Positions 1 to 10,600 of a stretch of DNA of 64,000 nucleotides are shown here, piece by piece. The stretch is from contig JAFEMH010002502.1 of the NCBI GenBank assembly GCA_022495995.1, positions 173,501 to 237,500 of the forward strand. The letters run 5' to 3'. The notes under the pieces were generated by a model. That model worked only from the letters and a program-made list of their open reading frames with translations. It was not told the origin of the DNA and did no database searches. The position numbers and the translations under genes were made by a program. How positions within the stretch are numbered: position 1 is the first letter of the stretch; each line of letters begins with the position of its first letter. Origin of the DNA: Adenophora triphylla var. japonica. Taxonomy: Eukaryota; Streptophyta; Magnoliopsida; Asterales; Campanulaceae.

Positions 1-307
1 ATTTTGTTAATAAAAATTATTAATTATTTATATTAGTTAGTAACCGGTGTAGGGGAGTTTTTTTTTTGTTTTTTCCAACTTTAAATCTAGGTCGCTCTTT
101 GTCTTTTGAGAGATTAAATCTGAGCCACTCTTTGTGTGGCGGTTAGAGAGGTAGTAACCGTTGTAGCAGAGTGGAAAGTTAAAAACAAATTTATTTTTCA
201 TATTCAATCCTAGCCACCAGTTATGTTTTCTCAAATTCAATCTTGGCCATCGATTGTGTGGCGGTTAGATGTGAGCTCTATTGTATTATAGATACCAACT
301 AGCCAAC
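1..307. other. AT-rich flank outside element A
   Basis: This stretch lies to the left of the terminal TG of element A's 3' LTR. It is AT-rich and has no supported gene. It contains diverged internal repeats: GTGTGGCGGTTAG occurs twice (near 134 and 255), and a TAGTAACCG(G/T)TGTAG module occurs twice (near 39 and 152). It is probably a fragment of another repeat into which A inserted, but I do not recognise the family. Confidence 0.5.
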
Positions 308-841
308 TGATGATGTCAAAATGTCGAATCAGCCCAAATCCAAGCGATCGGTATGCTCCGGCGATTGCTTAGCCTGAAAATAAGACAAAACACATAAACT
401 AAGTCGGGGCTTCACCGGCGAAGGCCCTCCGGCGTGAGAGTAAGTTCACGGTTTGTAGAGAGAGAAACTAATTTGACAGAGTTTCGAAATATAAAAGTAA
501 TGTACCAGAATATGGAAATTATGGCTTGTATTTATAATGATGGATCGACAGAATCCATGTTGAACTAGGAATGTAAAGAGATAAAATATAATCCTAGGAG
601 AATTATATATGTTAAGGAGTCCTTGTTTGACTTGAATTGATGCAGATGGGTACAATCCTGATTGGATTATAACTACTTAATCCTTGTTTAAATTGGATTG
701 CTAATACTGCTTGCCGGAAAGCCGAGGTGAATGAATTCCTTATCTCGTCACTTGCAGGTAAGCCGAGGTGAATGAATTCCCTCTCCTCGTAATATGAAGG
801 TATTCCGATATGAAGATAATCCGAGATGAATGAATTTGTCT

Positions 842-867
842 CCTCGTCATATGAAGATATGACGAGG
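842..867. repeat. Perfect 11-bp-arm hairpin in A LTR
   Basis: The arms CCTCGTCATAT and ATATGACGAGG are exact reverse complements separated by the 4-nt loop GAAG. Neighbouring diverged CCTCGT/ACGAGG and CCGAGG/CCTCGG blocks suggest that it belongs to a cluster of related inverted motifs. Confidence 0.75.
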
Positions 868-1040
868 TGCGAACTTTCCTCTCCTCGTCATACATGGCCG
901 TCTCGGTCCATGATGAGCTGGGGAAGGAATGAGAAATATGGGGAGCCCGTAATGACAATATCAAGGCCGAGGGAGGCACCTCGTCCTGCAGAAAGGCGAT
1001 CTCGGCTTACGAGGGAGGTCTCCTCAGCCCTTATAGTTGG

Positions 1041-1050
1041 GCATTTATAT
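1041..1050 (-). promoter_or_regulatory. TATA-like box in A LTR
   Basis: The minus strand reads ATATAAATGC. It lies about 500 nt inside the proposed U3 start, a reasonable place for the LTR promoter. No other core element was identified. Confidence 0.4.
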
Positions 1051-1540
1051 TTGCTTGTTGGGCCTTGGTAAGCCTTGGTCGGCCTTGTTGATGCTGAGAT
1101 GGACGTACGAGAGACCCATGTCGTAACTTGAGATGGATTATGTTTATGGCCCAATCCACTTGGGTGCTTCCGAGGAGACACATGGTGAGGAGGCTCAAAC
1201 CAATGCCCAAACCGAGCAGAACACCCTTCCTATCATTGATGCTGAGACTGAGCACTTTTTGGAAGATCCCTTCGTAGATAAGGCCACTTAGGAATTTTTT
1301 CTTTTCATGTAGTAGGGTAGGACCTTGTATGTCTTTTCATGAATATTAATGAAATGTCCTTTTCTTTCAATTCATGTGTTGATATTATTAACTGTTTGAA
1401 TGCTTGTTTGTGGGCTTTGCACAAGTACAAGTCTATTATTAGGGAGGAGCCGAGGAAGGTTCCTCATTCTTCACCCTTTGTTATAAGATGAGGAGGCTGG
1501 CTCACTCAAGGATTATGGCGATTTTGCCTACAAGTCATCA

Positions 1541-2084
1541 GGCCGAGGTGGGGTTCCTCGGTCTTGACTACGTACCTCAAGTCATTAGGCCGAGGAAGGC
1601 TCCTCGGTCTTGACTGTTGGGGTATTTTCTTCTTTTTCGTCTCCTTATGTCGAGGAAGATGACTTGTACACCGGATTTAGATGTGTGATGCCTGTAGTCT
1701 TGTCTTGACGTAAGGCAAGTCAACATGCCGAGGAGAGGTCCTTGGTCTTGACTGTTAGAGCCTGTAGTCATTGAGTCGAGGTGATTTCTCGTCAAGACGT
1801 GGGGCAAGTCATTAGGCCGAGGAAGGTTCCTTGGTCTTGACTGTTAGAGCCTGTAGTCATGAGTCGAGGTGATTTCTCGTCAAGACATGGGGCATGTACT
1901 TTGAAGAGTCGGGGAAAAGATCCTCGTCTTCCAGTGTTGGTGTCAGTAGTTGGTAGTTGTTTTGCATGTTGAAGAAGTAACTTTCATAAACTGAAGCTGA
2001 TTACATCGAATTGCAATCATACCATACTGAAACGGTAAAAGACTAATAAATAAAACTAATCTATTACAAAAAATGAACTAACAC
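1541..2084. repeat. A 3' untranslated region with CCGAGG...CCTCGG repeats
   Basis: This non-coding stretch lies between the proposed 3' LTR edge and the pol stop. It holds repeated modules of CCGAGG, 6 to 8 nt, CCTCGG or CCTTGG, then TCTTGACTGTTAG (near 1541, 1588, 1729 and 1817). Two of these are followed by a GAGCCTGTAGTCAT(T)GAGTCGAGG block. No convincing polypurine tract was located, so part of this could still be LTR. Confidence 0.5.
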
Positions 2085-3067
2085 TTAATGATAGTACTTT
2101 CGGAGATTGTCAGAATGCCACGGATGTTTGAGCTCTTTCCCCTCCTTAGTCTTCAGCCTGTATGTCCCTTCTCGAATGACTTGAGTTATAATGTAGGGAC
2201 CTTCCCAATTTGGGGAGAGCTTATTTTGTTCTGCCTTTCGACCAGTTGCTTCAATCTTTCTAAGTACCCAGTCACCTACTTGGAATAATCTTCTAATGAC
2301 CCTCTTATCGTGGTATGCATTGGTCCTTTGCTTGTAATTCACCATCCTCATCTGTGCAGCTAGTCATTTCCCATCTATCAGGTCTAGGTCTAGGAGCCTA
2401 CTAACCTTGTTGACTTGCTCATCATAATGGGAGTTTCTCACAGTGGGGATGGCCATCTCAGCTAGTGCCATAGACTTAGAATCGAAGGTTAATGCGAATG
2501 GGGTTTCTCGGGTTGGCCCCCGAGTGGTTGTGCGAACAGCCCATAAGGCTAGAGGAAGTTCGTCCAACCATCTGCCCTCGCGTCCTTCAAGGTTCTTAGT
2601 CAGGGCTGTTAGGACCAATTTGTTAGCAACCTCCACTTGTCCGTTGCCTTGAGGTCTACTCACAGATGACTTTGCGTGACGAACTCTTACTCTTGCCAAC
2701 TCCATTGTAAATGTCGTAGAGAATTGGAGTCCATGATCGGATACAATTGTGTGTGGGAGCCCAAATCGACACCAAATATGGTCGTGGACAAAGTTGATTG
2801 TGTTATCTTCCGTTATCTTGGCCAATGCTTTCGCTTCTATCCATTTGGAAAAGTAATCAAAAGCTACTATCACATATTTGAAATTGCCTCAGGCGGGAGG
2901 GAAGGGTCCGATGATGTCGATCCCCCACATGTCAAATGGCCATGTAGGTATTACAAGTGTCTGCTCAACTGCCGGTAGTCTAGGAATGTCAGAGAATCTC
3001 TGGCACTTATCACATTTTCTGACATAGGCTTGCATGTCCTCCCTCAAGTTTGGCCAATAATAACCAA
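2085..3067 (-). pseudogene. Element A integrase, C-terminal part
   Basis: This is the integrase remainder of element A, separated from the rest of pol by element B. On the minus strand, just past the insertion point, come the CxxC of the HHCC zinc-binding domain (KCDKCQRF), then the catalytic core with WGIDIIGPF (first Asp), FDYFSKWIEA, IVSDHG (second Asp) and GNGQVEVAN (Glu). The C-terminal domain includes GDWVLRK and NWEGPYII, and the frame ends LRKYYH at 2085. In-frame stops fall after the GPFPPA block (near 2889) and after LIDGK (2364). All three D,D,E residues are still encoded. The protein would join cDNA ends to chromosomal DNA in the nucleus if intact. Confidence 0.85.
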
Positions 3068-3072
3068 GCGAG
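3068..3072. repeat. Target-site duplication GCGAG, left of B
   Basis: GCGAG immediately precedes element B and is repeated immediately after it at 57922-57926. Removing B and one copy makes A's integrase frame continuous across the site, which supports the insertion model. Confidence 0.9.
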
Positions 3073-3444
3073 TAAATGTGCGCTCGCCCGCGAAATTTTG
3101 GTTTTCCAATGATGAAAAAGAAAAGGAGTCGCCACGCCATGTTTTAGAGGTACACTTTGAAAAACCTTTGAAAGAGAACGGGTTCGGGGGTCAGGTTAGT
3201 TGTTGGGAAGAACCGAGAGTTCACCCAACACGCCTCGTCCGTAGATGAGTCTTTCTAATCAAACATCCAAGTAATCCATAAGTGTGTGCAATCATTGATA
3301 ATAAATAAGTGTAGTAAACATGAATTTTATTGATTTGGAAAGAGACTTACAACTTGTGAACCAATTATTCAGGGAGGCCACATCCCCATTACAACAAATC
3401 AGAACAGATTACAAAAGGAAAGGATTCCTGCAAACAGACATAGT

Positions 3445-3525
3445 GTGTCGCGTGACACAGGACGTGCCTGGCCAGATGTGTCGGGTGACACAGGATCTAA
3501 CCAGTCACCATGTATCGCATGACAC
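3445..3525. repeat. B motif triplet, 14-bp palindrome-like, 33-34 bp spacing
   Basis: Three copies of GTGTCGCGTGACAC or close variants start at 3445, 3478 and 3512. The arms GTGTC and GACAC are inverted around four central bases. The other LTR has the same triplet at 57030, 57063 and 57097 with identical spacing. Confidence 0.75.
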
Positions 3526-4138
3526 ACAATGCCCATCTGCAGGAACTTACAAGCTTGAACACAATAGCAACAATAATCAATACAGATCCAATTGATCAAT
3601 CAGATTAGCTTCGAAATATAGAATTAACAACAATTCAACCACGGGAGTGTGGATATGGAGAGATCCATACTCCCTTGGGATCTAAATAACAATTTCACCA
3701 AATATACAACAATGAACACTCAATTATTCAGATCAACCAAGTTAAACAGAGAGATTGCGATTGGGATTCAATAATCTAGACAGATAGAGTCTGATTACTG
3801 AATCCAAGGGAGGTAAAACAATGGAATTATCCAATTATCAAGGTAGGAGAGAGAGGGAAAAGGGGGTGGAGAGTGTTACCCTTGTTGATTCCATGAATTC
3901 TATATCCAGTTAGATACAGAACCTTTCAACAGCAGCTTCTGGTCCTGGAAAGCTTGAGAGGATCAGTAGATGGTGGATCTAAGAGGTGATGGAGGAAGTG
4001 GGTTGAATTGGAGGGAATTGGAGGTAGGTTAGGGGTAGGAGAGAGAGAGGTGTGTGTTTAGTGTGTGTGTTACGTTGCAATTTCTGCAGAGTAACAGTAT
4101 GTGAAATTCTGGATCTCTTTCTAAGAGGGGAAGGGTCT

Positions 4139-4146
4139 TATTTATA
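4139..4146 (-). promoter_or_regulatory. TATA box in B 3' LTR
   Basis: The minus strand reads CTATAAATAAG, a good plant TATA box. It is flanked upstream (in the sense direction) by the motif pair at 4169-4222. The corresponding DNA is deleted from the B 5' LTR. Confidence 0.65.
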
Positions 4147-4168
4147 GGCTGCAGTTGATGGTCACCAA

Positions 4169-4222
4169 GTGTCGCACGACTTTCTGTAACCATTTTCCAA
4201 GCCTCGATTTGTCGCGTGACAC
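4169..4222. promoter_or_regulatory. B motif pair upstream of TATA
   Basis: GTGTCGCACGAC at 4169 and TGTCGCGTGACAC from 4210 lie 20 to 75 bp upstream of the TATA box on the minus strand. The same two variants are paired at 27431/27474 and at 56372/56339. Confidence 0.6.
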
Positions 4223-4482
4223 AAGGTGTCACAATCTCTTTTGGCGCCAAAACCAGTTTCTGGAACATTCAGGGAAACTACCCAAAAGGTCCAAAAAGGT
4301 TTTATTCCCTGGGGTTCCTTTAGCATGAGCAAAGTACCAAAGGTACTTCCTTCGCGGGAAAGTTATGAAATGTTTTCGGAAGTCTCGGGATAGGCCGGGA
4401 ATTTACCAAAACGCCCCTTAATGCAATTTTATCACATTAAAATGCACCTAAAAGGGTCGCGAATTGGGTTAGCGTACTTACA

Positions 4483-4492
4483 GAGCCCCTCG
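4483..4492 (-). other. Polypurine tract of B
   Basis: Directly inside the 3' LTR the minus strand reads GAGGGGCTC before the LTR's TGTAAG. This is the expected position for the plus-strand primer. D has a matching GAGGGGCTTC in the same place. Confidence 0.65.
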
Positions 4493-4619
4493 AAAACGTC
4501 ACTTTTGGAAAAAGTGAGGTTGTCGATAAAATAAGACCCAATCCCAATGAGTGGCAAGGGATAAGGCGGAGGGCTGGACGGTGATCTGGGGAGATCGGAT
4601 GGCTGGACCTTTTGAGAAA

Positions 4620-4667
4620 GGATTCCTACGTATCCCTAAAAGGGAATCAAGCCAAATCGTAGTTCGG
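4620..4667. repeat. Conserved inverted-repeat box (B copy)
   Basis: It contains ATTCCTACGTATCCCT, then GGGAATCAAG, then TCGTAGTTCGG. CCTACG and CGTAGT are inverted, and ATCCC and GGGAT(C) are inverted inside them. The same box occurs twice in D (9022-9069 and 9231-9277), and diverged relatives lie downstream of pol in D and C. Confidence 0.7.
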
Positions 4668-4729
4668 AAACGAGACTGATGAGAAGCAAGATAGAGTAGA
4701 GATGTGCCTTCATACCTTTCCTGTGCTTA

Positions 4730-5215
4730 CCTGTAGCTGCCTGAGGAGCTGGTGCTTCTGCGGGTGGTGAGTAGCTGCCGGAGGGTCTCATGCTACTGCC
4801 GTCGGTGCAAGGTTGTAGCTGTCGGAGGGACTCATGCTGCAACTAGTGGTGGTCTTCGTGGATGCCGGAGGGACTCATACCACTGGGTGTTGGGTTGTAG
4901 CTGCCGGAGGGACTCATGCTACTGTTGATAGTCTTCGTGGATGTCGAAGGGACTCATACCACTGGGTGTTGGGTTGTAGCTGTCGGAGGGACTCATGCTA
5001 CTGTTGATAGTCTTCGTGGATGCCGGAGGGACTCATACCACTGGGTGTTGATGCAGGGTAGCTGCCGGAGGGACTCACGCTACTGCTGATAGTCTTCGTG
5101 GATGCCGGAGGGACTCATACCACTGGGTGTTGATGCAGGGTAGCTGCCAGGGGACTCACGCTACTGCTGCTGTTGGGGATAGGTGTAGCTGCCGGGGGAC
5201 TCACGCTACTGTTGT
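4730..5215. repeat. Tandem array, about 40-bp unit, in B 3' region
   Basis: About eleven units contain GGAGGGACTCAT. Two alternating versions (ATGCTACTG and ATACCACTGGG) make a higher-order repeat of about 80 bp. The unit carries CTGCCGGAGGGACTCA. It is non-coding on both strands; the open frames across it are by-products of the repeat. The remaining DNA to 5741 shows nothing coding, but a single B motif (GTGTCGCACGAC) sits at 5565-5576, about 165 nt before the PMD start. Confidence 0.8.
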
Positions 5216-5741
5216 TGGTGGCTTGCTGGTGCTTTGCCGAGTGCAGGACGGTCTTTGCTGACGGTTGGCTTTTGGGGTCTTGAGCTTTGCTTGGTAGGAC
5301 GGGGTTTTTGCTTGCTAGGGAGCGGGCTCTTGCTGGTGCTTTGGCGGCGAGGCCACTGATCTTGGTGCGCATTACTGGGGAGACTAAAATAGATACGGAT
5401 TTTTTTGTCTCGGTTTTGGATGAGGGCCAGTCTTCGAGGGTTGATGAGGCTCAGTTGATCATTGTACCCTGTGGGGGAAACTGCAAAGCATGCCTCAGGG
5501 GTTAAAGTGCAAAATATCAGATCACAGGGGTGGTTTTTGGAAAATCTGGCCAATGAGTCACGTTGTGTCGCACGACTACATAAAGCTCATGGACAGATCC
5601 TTATAACGCTGAACAGTCACCATTTTGAAAACATATTTCAGAGGGAGACGAGCGGTTTTGATAGGGGAGACCATCTATTCGAATGAATTCAAGGGAAATC
5701 CAGTGAATCAAAGGTGTTGATTTAGTTTTTAGCTTGCAACT

Positions 5742-7432
5742 ATGCCTCCTAGGGCACGTCCCACGAAGAAGGGACCTCAACAGGCTCAGTTAGCTGCTCG
5801 AAGGAAGAATGTTCAGCGGAATCAAAGGCCGTTCATCCCTCAGGCAGTGAGAGGAGAATTCTATCCGCAACTCAAAGAATACACTTCCGTGCCCAGGAAG
5901 AAAAATACGATATTTCTGTAGCTTTTGCCTATTATTGCATTGAAAAAAGGTTCGAGCTTTTCCTGCGAAATTATGAATTTGCTGCATGGTTTTGAGCTAT
6001 GAGAAATCATGAATGCATGTTAAATGTTTTAACCCTAATTTTACTTGGAGAAGTATGAAATTGCAATTAGGAACAATTTATTAACATGCTTCTTTTGAAA
6101 ACGATATTCATACCTGTGCTGTGTTTACCTGCAGGAGTTGCGCACCAGAGACTCACCAGAGGTCGTTGGTCGGCTATGGGATCTCTTGCCCGGCAGCCAG
6201 GAGATGGAGCATTCGCCGAAGGGCTTGATATATGCTGCCGGGCTGGGTCTGTTCTTTGAGATGGCGAAGGCCATCAAGGATACTCAGCGGAGCGTGGGGC
6301 TAGTGAAGGCGTTTCGAGAATTTTGGTGGGAAACTACCCATTCTTTTCATTTTTCCTGGGGGGAGGCGACGGTCACGCCGTATGACTTCGCAGCTATCAC
6401 CGGTCTTCCCTTTACTGCTCAGTCATTATATCCGAAGGAGCCTGCACTTGCAGATGATCCTTAGCCTCCCACTGAGGCAAACTTCATGGAGCTGGTTGGT
6501 TTTTTTCCCAAGGATAAGAAGGGGAACGGGTATGAGCTAGGGGAGCTTCACGGTCACATTATCGTACAGAGCAGGGATTACCCGGCTGATCTGGCAAATA
6601 CTGAGGAGGGCCGGCTGAGGGCTAGGAGGTTGGCTAGGGCTTTTGTATGGGTTGGCTTCTATGACATGCTTTTTATTAATGGCACGTCTTCTGCTCTGAT
6701 TTCATTGTTGAATCTTCTGAGGGATTGGGATACTGTTGGGACTTTGTCCTGGGGAGAGGCAGGACTCGCTGAGCTATACTTGGCTTTGGATGATGTCAGC
6801 AGAGGGGAGGCGAAGTCCTTCAACTGCTGCCATTTAGCTTTTGAGGTATTTCTCAATCTGACCCCATCTTTTTGAATATTCTTTCTTTCTGTCATCTCTT
6901 ACTGTCATTCTGACTTGCTTTGATCCTTCTTTTCCAGGTTTGGGCTTATGAGATCATCGGTTGTTATGCTTGGCGGGTTCAGGAGGCGTACCCGGTCACT
7001 ATGTTTCCTGCCATGAGGCGCTGGGTGAAAGACGCGCGACAGAAGGTCTAGATAGCGGATATCAAGGGACATGTGACGGCTTCTTACCCTGACACTATGA
7101 TCTACTTGCGAGGGACTCCCGGGAGTCTGAATCTGTTTCCCTGGGTTGACCGATATGCTGGGTTTGATCTGGGATATGCTTTACATCTTACCGAGTGCCG
7201 CAAGCTTTTGGTAGGTCTGTCTGGTGATGCACTGTATCTGGGAGAGCGTGTCTGCAGACAGCACGGCCCTGGTAGCATTGCTAGAGTCCCGGTTGATCCT
7301 CCGGCGGGTATATGGTTTCCTCGAAAACTAGAGGATGTGGCTGGATTGATCCAGGGGGAAGCTGCGTTCAACTATATTGCTGAGGGAGATTATGGAGCTT
7401 TCGTGACTACGAGGTTGAGGTCACCGCAGGTG
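5742..7432 (+). pseudogene. Element B antisense PMD gene, exons 1-3 (interrupted by D)
   Basis: This is the 5' part of a plant mobile domain gene on the strand opposite to B's own transcript. The start ATG is at 5742 (MPPRARPTKK); exon 1 is open to 5921 and its donor is unclear. Exon 2 is 6135-6845 after a TTACCTGCAG acceptor; the intron at 6846-6937 is GT-AG; exon 3 starts at 6938. Exon boundaries match the D gene codon for codon. Domain signatures are WWETTHSFHFSWGE, FAAITGLPF, LSWGEAGLAELY and LYLGERVCRQHGPG. In-frame TAG codons at 6462 and 7049 break it. Host PMD proteins (the MAIN/MAIL1 family) act in plant nuclei in growth and transposon silencing; the function of this copy is unknown. 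It continues at 26294. Confidence 0.8.
7428..7432. repeat. Target-site duplication AGGTG, left of D
   Basis: AGGTG is repeated at 26289-26293 on the other side of D. The site is the exon 3 end of B's PMD gene, where CAG|GTG could be the splice donor. Confidence 0.9.
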
Positions 7433-8388
7433 TGAAATAGCCCGGATCCGAGAGGCAGCGCGCTCACGCCCTGGCATCTGGCATTTCGCCCGCCTTGCGG
7501 CGTTTGTTTCGTTGGTGGAGGTGTCTCGCTGTGTTTTGCTTTGTAGAGTCTCCACGCCGTTTTTATTATTAAGCCCAAAACATTGAAAAAGGGCATCAAT
7601 TTAAAAATAATAATAAACTGTTTTTTGTGTGATGAGATTTGAGTTCGGAGGTCAGATGACTCCTCGGGAAGAGAATATTAGAATCTTAGAGCTCACCCGA
7701 GTCGCCTCGTAAAAACGAGTCTTTCGGATACCCCTAATATTCTTTAACTGTTGTGTGTGTGTGTGTGTGCTTTTTAAAAATGCATGCTGTATCGGATGTC
7801 TACATAGTACACTATGTATTGAAATGTATTGAAATAGTGTAGGAAGGAAGCCTTACCAATGTTGGTTCATGTCTGTCTTCCGCTGGGGAATAGTGTTTGA
7901 GGATGGAATAGTGCTCCGGGACGGACCGGGATTGCTTCGGGAGGGGCCAGTTGTCTGCGGACAGAGTTTCGACGTGAGTTGAGATTGTAGGCTGCGTTCG
8001 GGCAGAGGTTCGGCGTGCGTTGGGATGGCAGGAGTCACTCGGGCAGAGTTTCGGCGTGCGTTGGGATGGCAGGAGTCACTCGGGCAGAGTTTCGGCGTGC
8101 GTTCAAGCTACCGGTTTGACTCGGAAAGAGCCGGGACACCTTGGAAAGACCAGGCAAGGCCTCGGAGTACCACGAGGGGCCTCAGAGTACCTCGAGAGTG
8201 CCTCGGGGCAGCGCGGGAGCGTCGCGGGAGTGCTCGGGGAGGCTTCGGAGCACCACGAGGAAGCTCGAAAGGCCTCAAAAGGATCCGAAAGGGGCCGGGA
8301 TTGCCTCGAGAGGACTTAGAGGGGTGCCAGAAGGCTAGGGGAAGAAGAGAGAAGAGGGAGGTGTGAATGAAATGGGAGGGGGAGCCCT

Positions 8389-8397
8389 CTATTTATA
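8389..8397 (-). promoter_or_regulatory. TATA box of D 3' LTR
   Basis: The minus strand reads CTATAAATAGAGGG, close to the plant consensus. A palindrome copy sits just upstream (sense) at 8419-8432. Confidence 0.75.
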
Positions 8398-8525
8398 GTG
8401 GTAGATTTCGTGCAAAGAGGTCCGTACGGACCTCCTAGGTTATCCAGAATTTTAGTTTTCCTCGATTTGAGGGAATATGTGATAATTGTGAATATTCTGG
8501 AATGATGGTGTCCCCTGTGCAAAGA

Positions 8526-8570
8526 GGTCCGTACGGACCATCTTGGCATGCAAAGAGGTCCGTATGGACC
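8526..8570. promoter_or_regulatory. D palindrome pair in 3' LTR U3
   Basis: GGTCCGTACGGACC at 8526-8539 and GGTCCGTATGGACC at 8557-8570 are 31 bp apart start to start. Each follows the context CAAAGA. Single copies flank the pair at 8419-8432 and 8657-8670. Confidence 0.85.
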
Positions 8571-8855
8571 AACCATGCATGAGGGTAATGATTTTCTCCG
8601 GGATTTGAGGGAATATTGTGGACTTTAAGGGGATTCAGTAATTATTGCAACAAAGAGGTCCATACGGACCTTATTTGCTTCTCCAATTTCCTGAAAATTC
8701 CCAAAAGGTCCTTTTGTCCCTTTTTATCCCAGGAAGGCTCCTCCCTTGGTTTGGTTGAGGGTTTTTGAGTACTAGAGGTCTTCGAGACTGTGTTTGTGAG
8801 TCTGCGGTGTTTCCCATGTGCTCGAAAGAGGGTGATCCAGATTGGGGTACTTACA

Positions 8856-9427
8856 GAAGCCCCTCAACGACATCACTTACGAAGGAAGTGGGGTCGTTGA
8901 TAAGATAAGGGTCCTAATCTGGATCGCGTGCTGGGAGAGGAAGTGGCCATGGAGGTCGGGGTGAGGATGTGGCGGTGTCCTATTGTGTGACCGTTTAGGT
9001 CAGTTGGCTGGACCCTGTGATAGGATTCCTACGTATCCCTGGCGGGAATCAAGCCTGATCGTAGTTCGGCTGTGGGGTGAGTGTTTGTGGTGCACGAGGA
9101 TGGAAAGGGTCCTCTGACTGAAACTTTGTGCATGGACGTGGTGGTGTCCTGTGGGTGACCGCATAGGTCGATGGTGAGGACGTTGCGGCGTCCTGTGTGA
9201 CCGTATAGGTCGATAGCTGGACCCTGTGATAGGATTCCTACGTATCCCTGGCGGGAATCAAGCCTGGTCGTAGTTCAGATGTGGTGAATTTGTGAGTGTA
9301 TGTGGGCGTGGTGGTGCCCTGAAGTATCGTGTGATCGCCGAAGTCAGTGGTAAGGACAGGGTGGTGTCCTAAGATGTGGTGACCGCCGAGGTCAATTGTG
9401 ATGGAAACTTTATGATTTTCCTAATCG
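8856..9427. other. D 3' untranslated region with two conserved boxes
   Basis: Next to the polypurine tract this non-coding stretch resembles the same part of B (a CTCAACGACATCACTT-like start). It holds two copies of the ATTCCTACGTATCCCT...TCGTAGTTC inverted-repeat box (9022-9069 and 9231-9277). They are separated by GGTG(T)CCT...GTGACCG(C/T) repeats that continue to about 9400. No gene is supported. Confidence 0.65.
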
Positions 9428-9778
9428 GGTGGTTTAAGGCCTTCCGGGCCGGATATAGTGATTGGGGATGTTTATACGGTCTTCCGGACCGAGTGATTTA
9501 AAGCCTTCCGGGCTGGAGATAGTGATTTGGGAGGTTTATACGGTCTTCCGGACCGAGTGGTTTAAAGCCTTCCGGGCTGGAGCTAGTGATGGGGGAGGTT
9601 TATACGGTCTTCCGAACCGAGTGGTTTAAAGCCTTTCGGGCTGGAGATAGTGATGGGGGAGGTTTATACGGTCTTCCGGACCGAGTGGTTTAAAGCCTTC
9701 CGGGCTGGAGATAGTGATTTGGGAGGTTTATACGGTCTTCCGGACTGAGTGATTTAAAGCCTTCCGGACTGGAGGTAG
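9428..9778. repeat. 64-bp tandem array in D
   Basis: TTTATACGGTCTTCCG recurs at 9471, 9535, 9599, 9663 and 9727, a strict 64-bp period with about 5.5 units. Each unit contains CTTCCGGGC and TCTTCCGGACC blocks that are partly inverted. Confidence 0.9.
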
Positions 9779-10340
9779 TATGAGGACTTGAATCGTCTTC
9801 TGGTTGCGGTTTGCCATGCGTGAGGACTTGAATCGTCTTCTGACTGTGGTTGTGTCACGTATGAAGACTTGAGTCGTCTTCTGTCTGCGGTTGTGTCATG
9901 TATGAAGACTTGAGTCATCTTCTGACTGTTGTTGTGCCATGCGTGAGGACTTGAATCGTCTTCTGGCTGCGGTTGTGTCACGTATGAAGACTTAAGTCGT
10001 CTTCTGACTGCGGTTGTGTCATGTATGAAGACTTGAGTCATTTTCTGACTGTGGTTGTGCCATGCGTGAGGACTTGAATCGTCTTCTGGCTGTGGTTGTG
10101 TCATGTATGAAGACTTGAGTCGTCTTCTGACTGCGGTTTGCCATGCGTGAGGACTTGAATCGTCTTCTGGCTGTGGTTTGCTATGCGTGAGGACTTGAAT
10201 CATCTTCTGGCTGCGGTTGTGTCACGTATGAAGACTTGAGTCGTCTTCTGACTGTGGTTGTGCCATGCGTGAGGACTTGAATCGTCTTCTGGCTGCGGTT
10301 TGCCATGCGTAAGGACTTGAATCGTCTTCTGGCTGTGGGT
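9779..10340. repeat. 40-41-bp tandem array in D
   Basis: About fourteen units contain TGA(A/G)GACTTGA(A/G)TCGTCTTCTG, starting at 9781, 9821, 9862, 9903 and 9944 and onward. The unit has alternating GAGGACTTGAATC and GAAGACTTGAGTC versions. GAAGAC and GTCTTC are inverted inside the unit. A minus-strand frame stays open only because the unit length keeps it so. Confidence 0.9.
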
Positions 10341-10600
10341 TTTGGTTCAGGAGTATGAACCTAGTGTTTGAGACTTAGTTCAGGAGTATGAACTTAAGTT
10401 GGCGTTTGAGACTTAGTTCAGGAGTATGAACTTAAGTTGGAGCTTGGTTCAGGAGTATGAACCTGGCGTTTGAGACTTAGTTCAGGAGTATGAACTTAAG
10501 TTGGAGCTTGGTTCAGGAGTATGAACCTGGCGTTTGAGAGTTAGTTCAGGAGTATGAACTTAAGTTGGAGCTTGGTTCAGGAGTATGAACCTGGCGAGGC
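10341..10600. repeat. Tandem array of GTTCAGGAGTATGAAC hairpins in D
   Basis: About eight copies of GTTCAGGAGTATGAAC have arms GTTCA and TGAAC around a six-base centre. They alternate with GAGACTTA and AAGTTGGAGCTTG spacers. Non-coding. Confidence 0.85.

Larger units (their letters stand above)
308..1540 (-). repeat. Element A 3' LTR (right boundary uncertain)
   Basis: Positions 308 to about 820 match the start of the right-hand LTR at 63487-64000. The inner boundary cannot be fixed because the other copy runs out of the window. I propose 1540: read on the minus strand the LTR would then start TGATGA and end TCATCA, a short terminal inverted repeat. A minus-strand TATA-like box lies at 1041-1050. 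The LTR is full of CCGAGG and CCTCGG blocks and contains a perfect hairpin at 842-867. Confidence 0.6.
3073..4482 (-). repeat. Element B 3' LTR
   Basis: It matches 56658-57921 along its length. Both copies begin TAAATGTG and end TACTTACA on the plus strand, so in the sense direction the LTR runs TG...TA rather than TG...CA. It keeps a 151-bp segment (about 4107-4257) that is missing from the other copy. That segment carries the TATA box and a motif pair. Confidence 0.9.
7433..8855 (-). repeat. Element D 3' LTR
   Basis: It starts TGAAATAGCCCG and ends GGTACTTACA, matching 24856-26288. It carries a (GT)n run near 7754, a near-exact 39-bp tandem repeat near 8020-8095, a minus-strand TATA box at 8389-8397 and four copies of the palindrome GGTCCGTACGGACC. 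Two of the palindromes (8557 and 8657) each have one CpG-to-TpG/CpA change. Confidence 0.95.

Noticed and set aside
37..240. 67-codon minus-strand frame at the left edge
   Set aside because: AT-rich, low-complexity, lysine-rich translation with no family and no support.
9754..10203. A 149-codon minus-strand frame of repeated PEDDSSPHAW and RRRLKSSY units
   Set aside because: It exists only because the 40-41-bp tandem unit keeps a frame open. There is no start context, no family, and it lies within a non-coding array.
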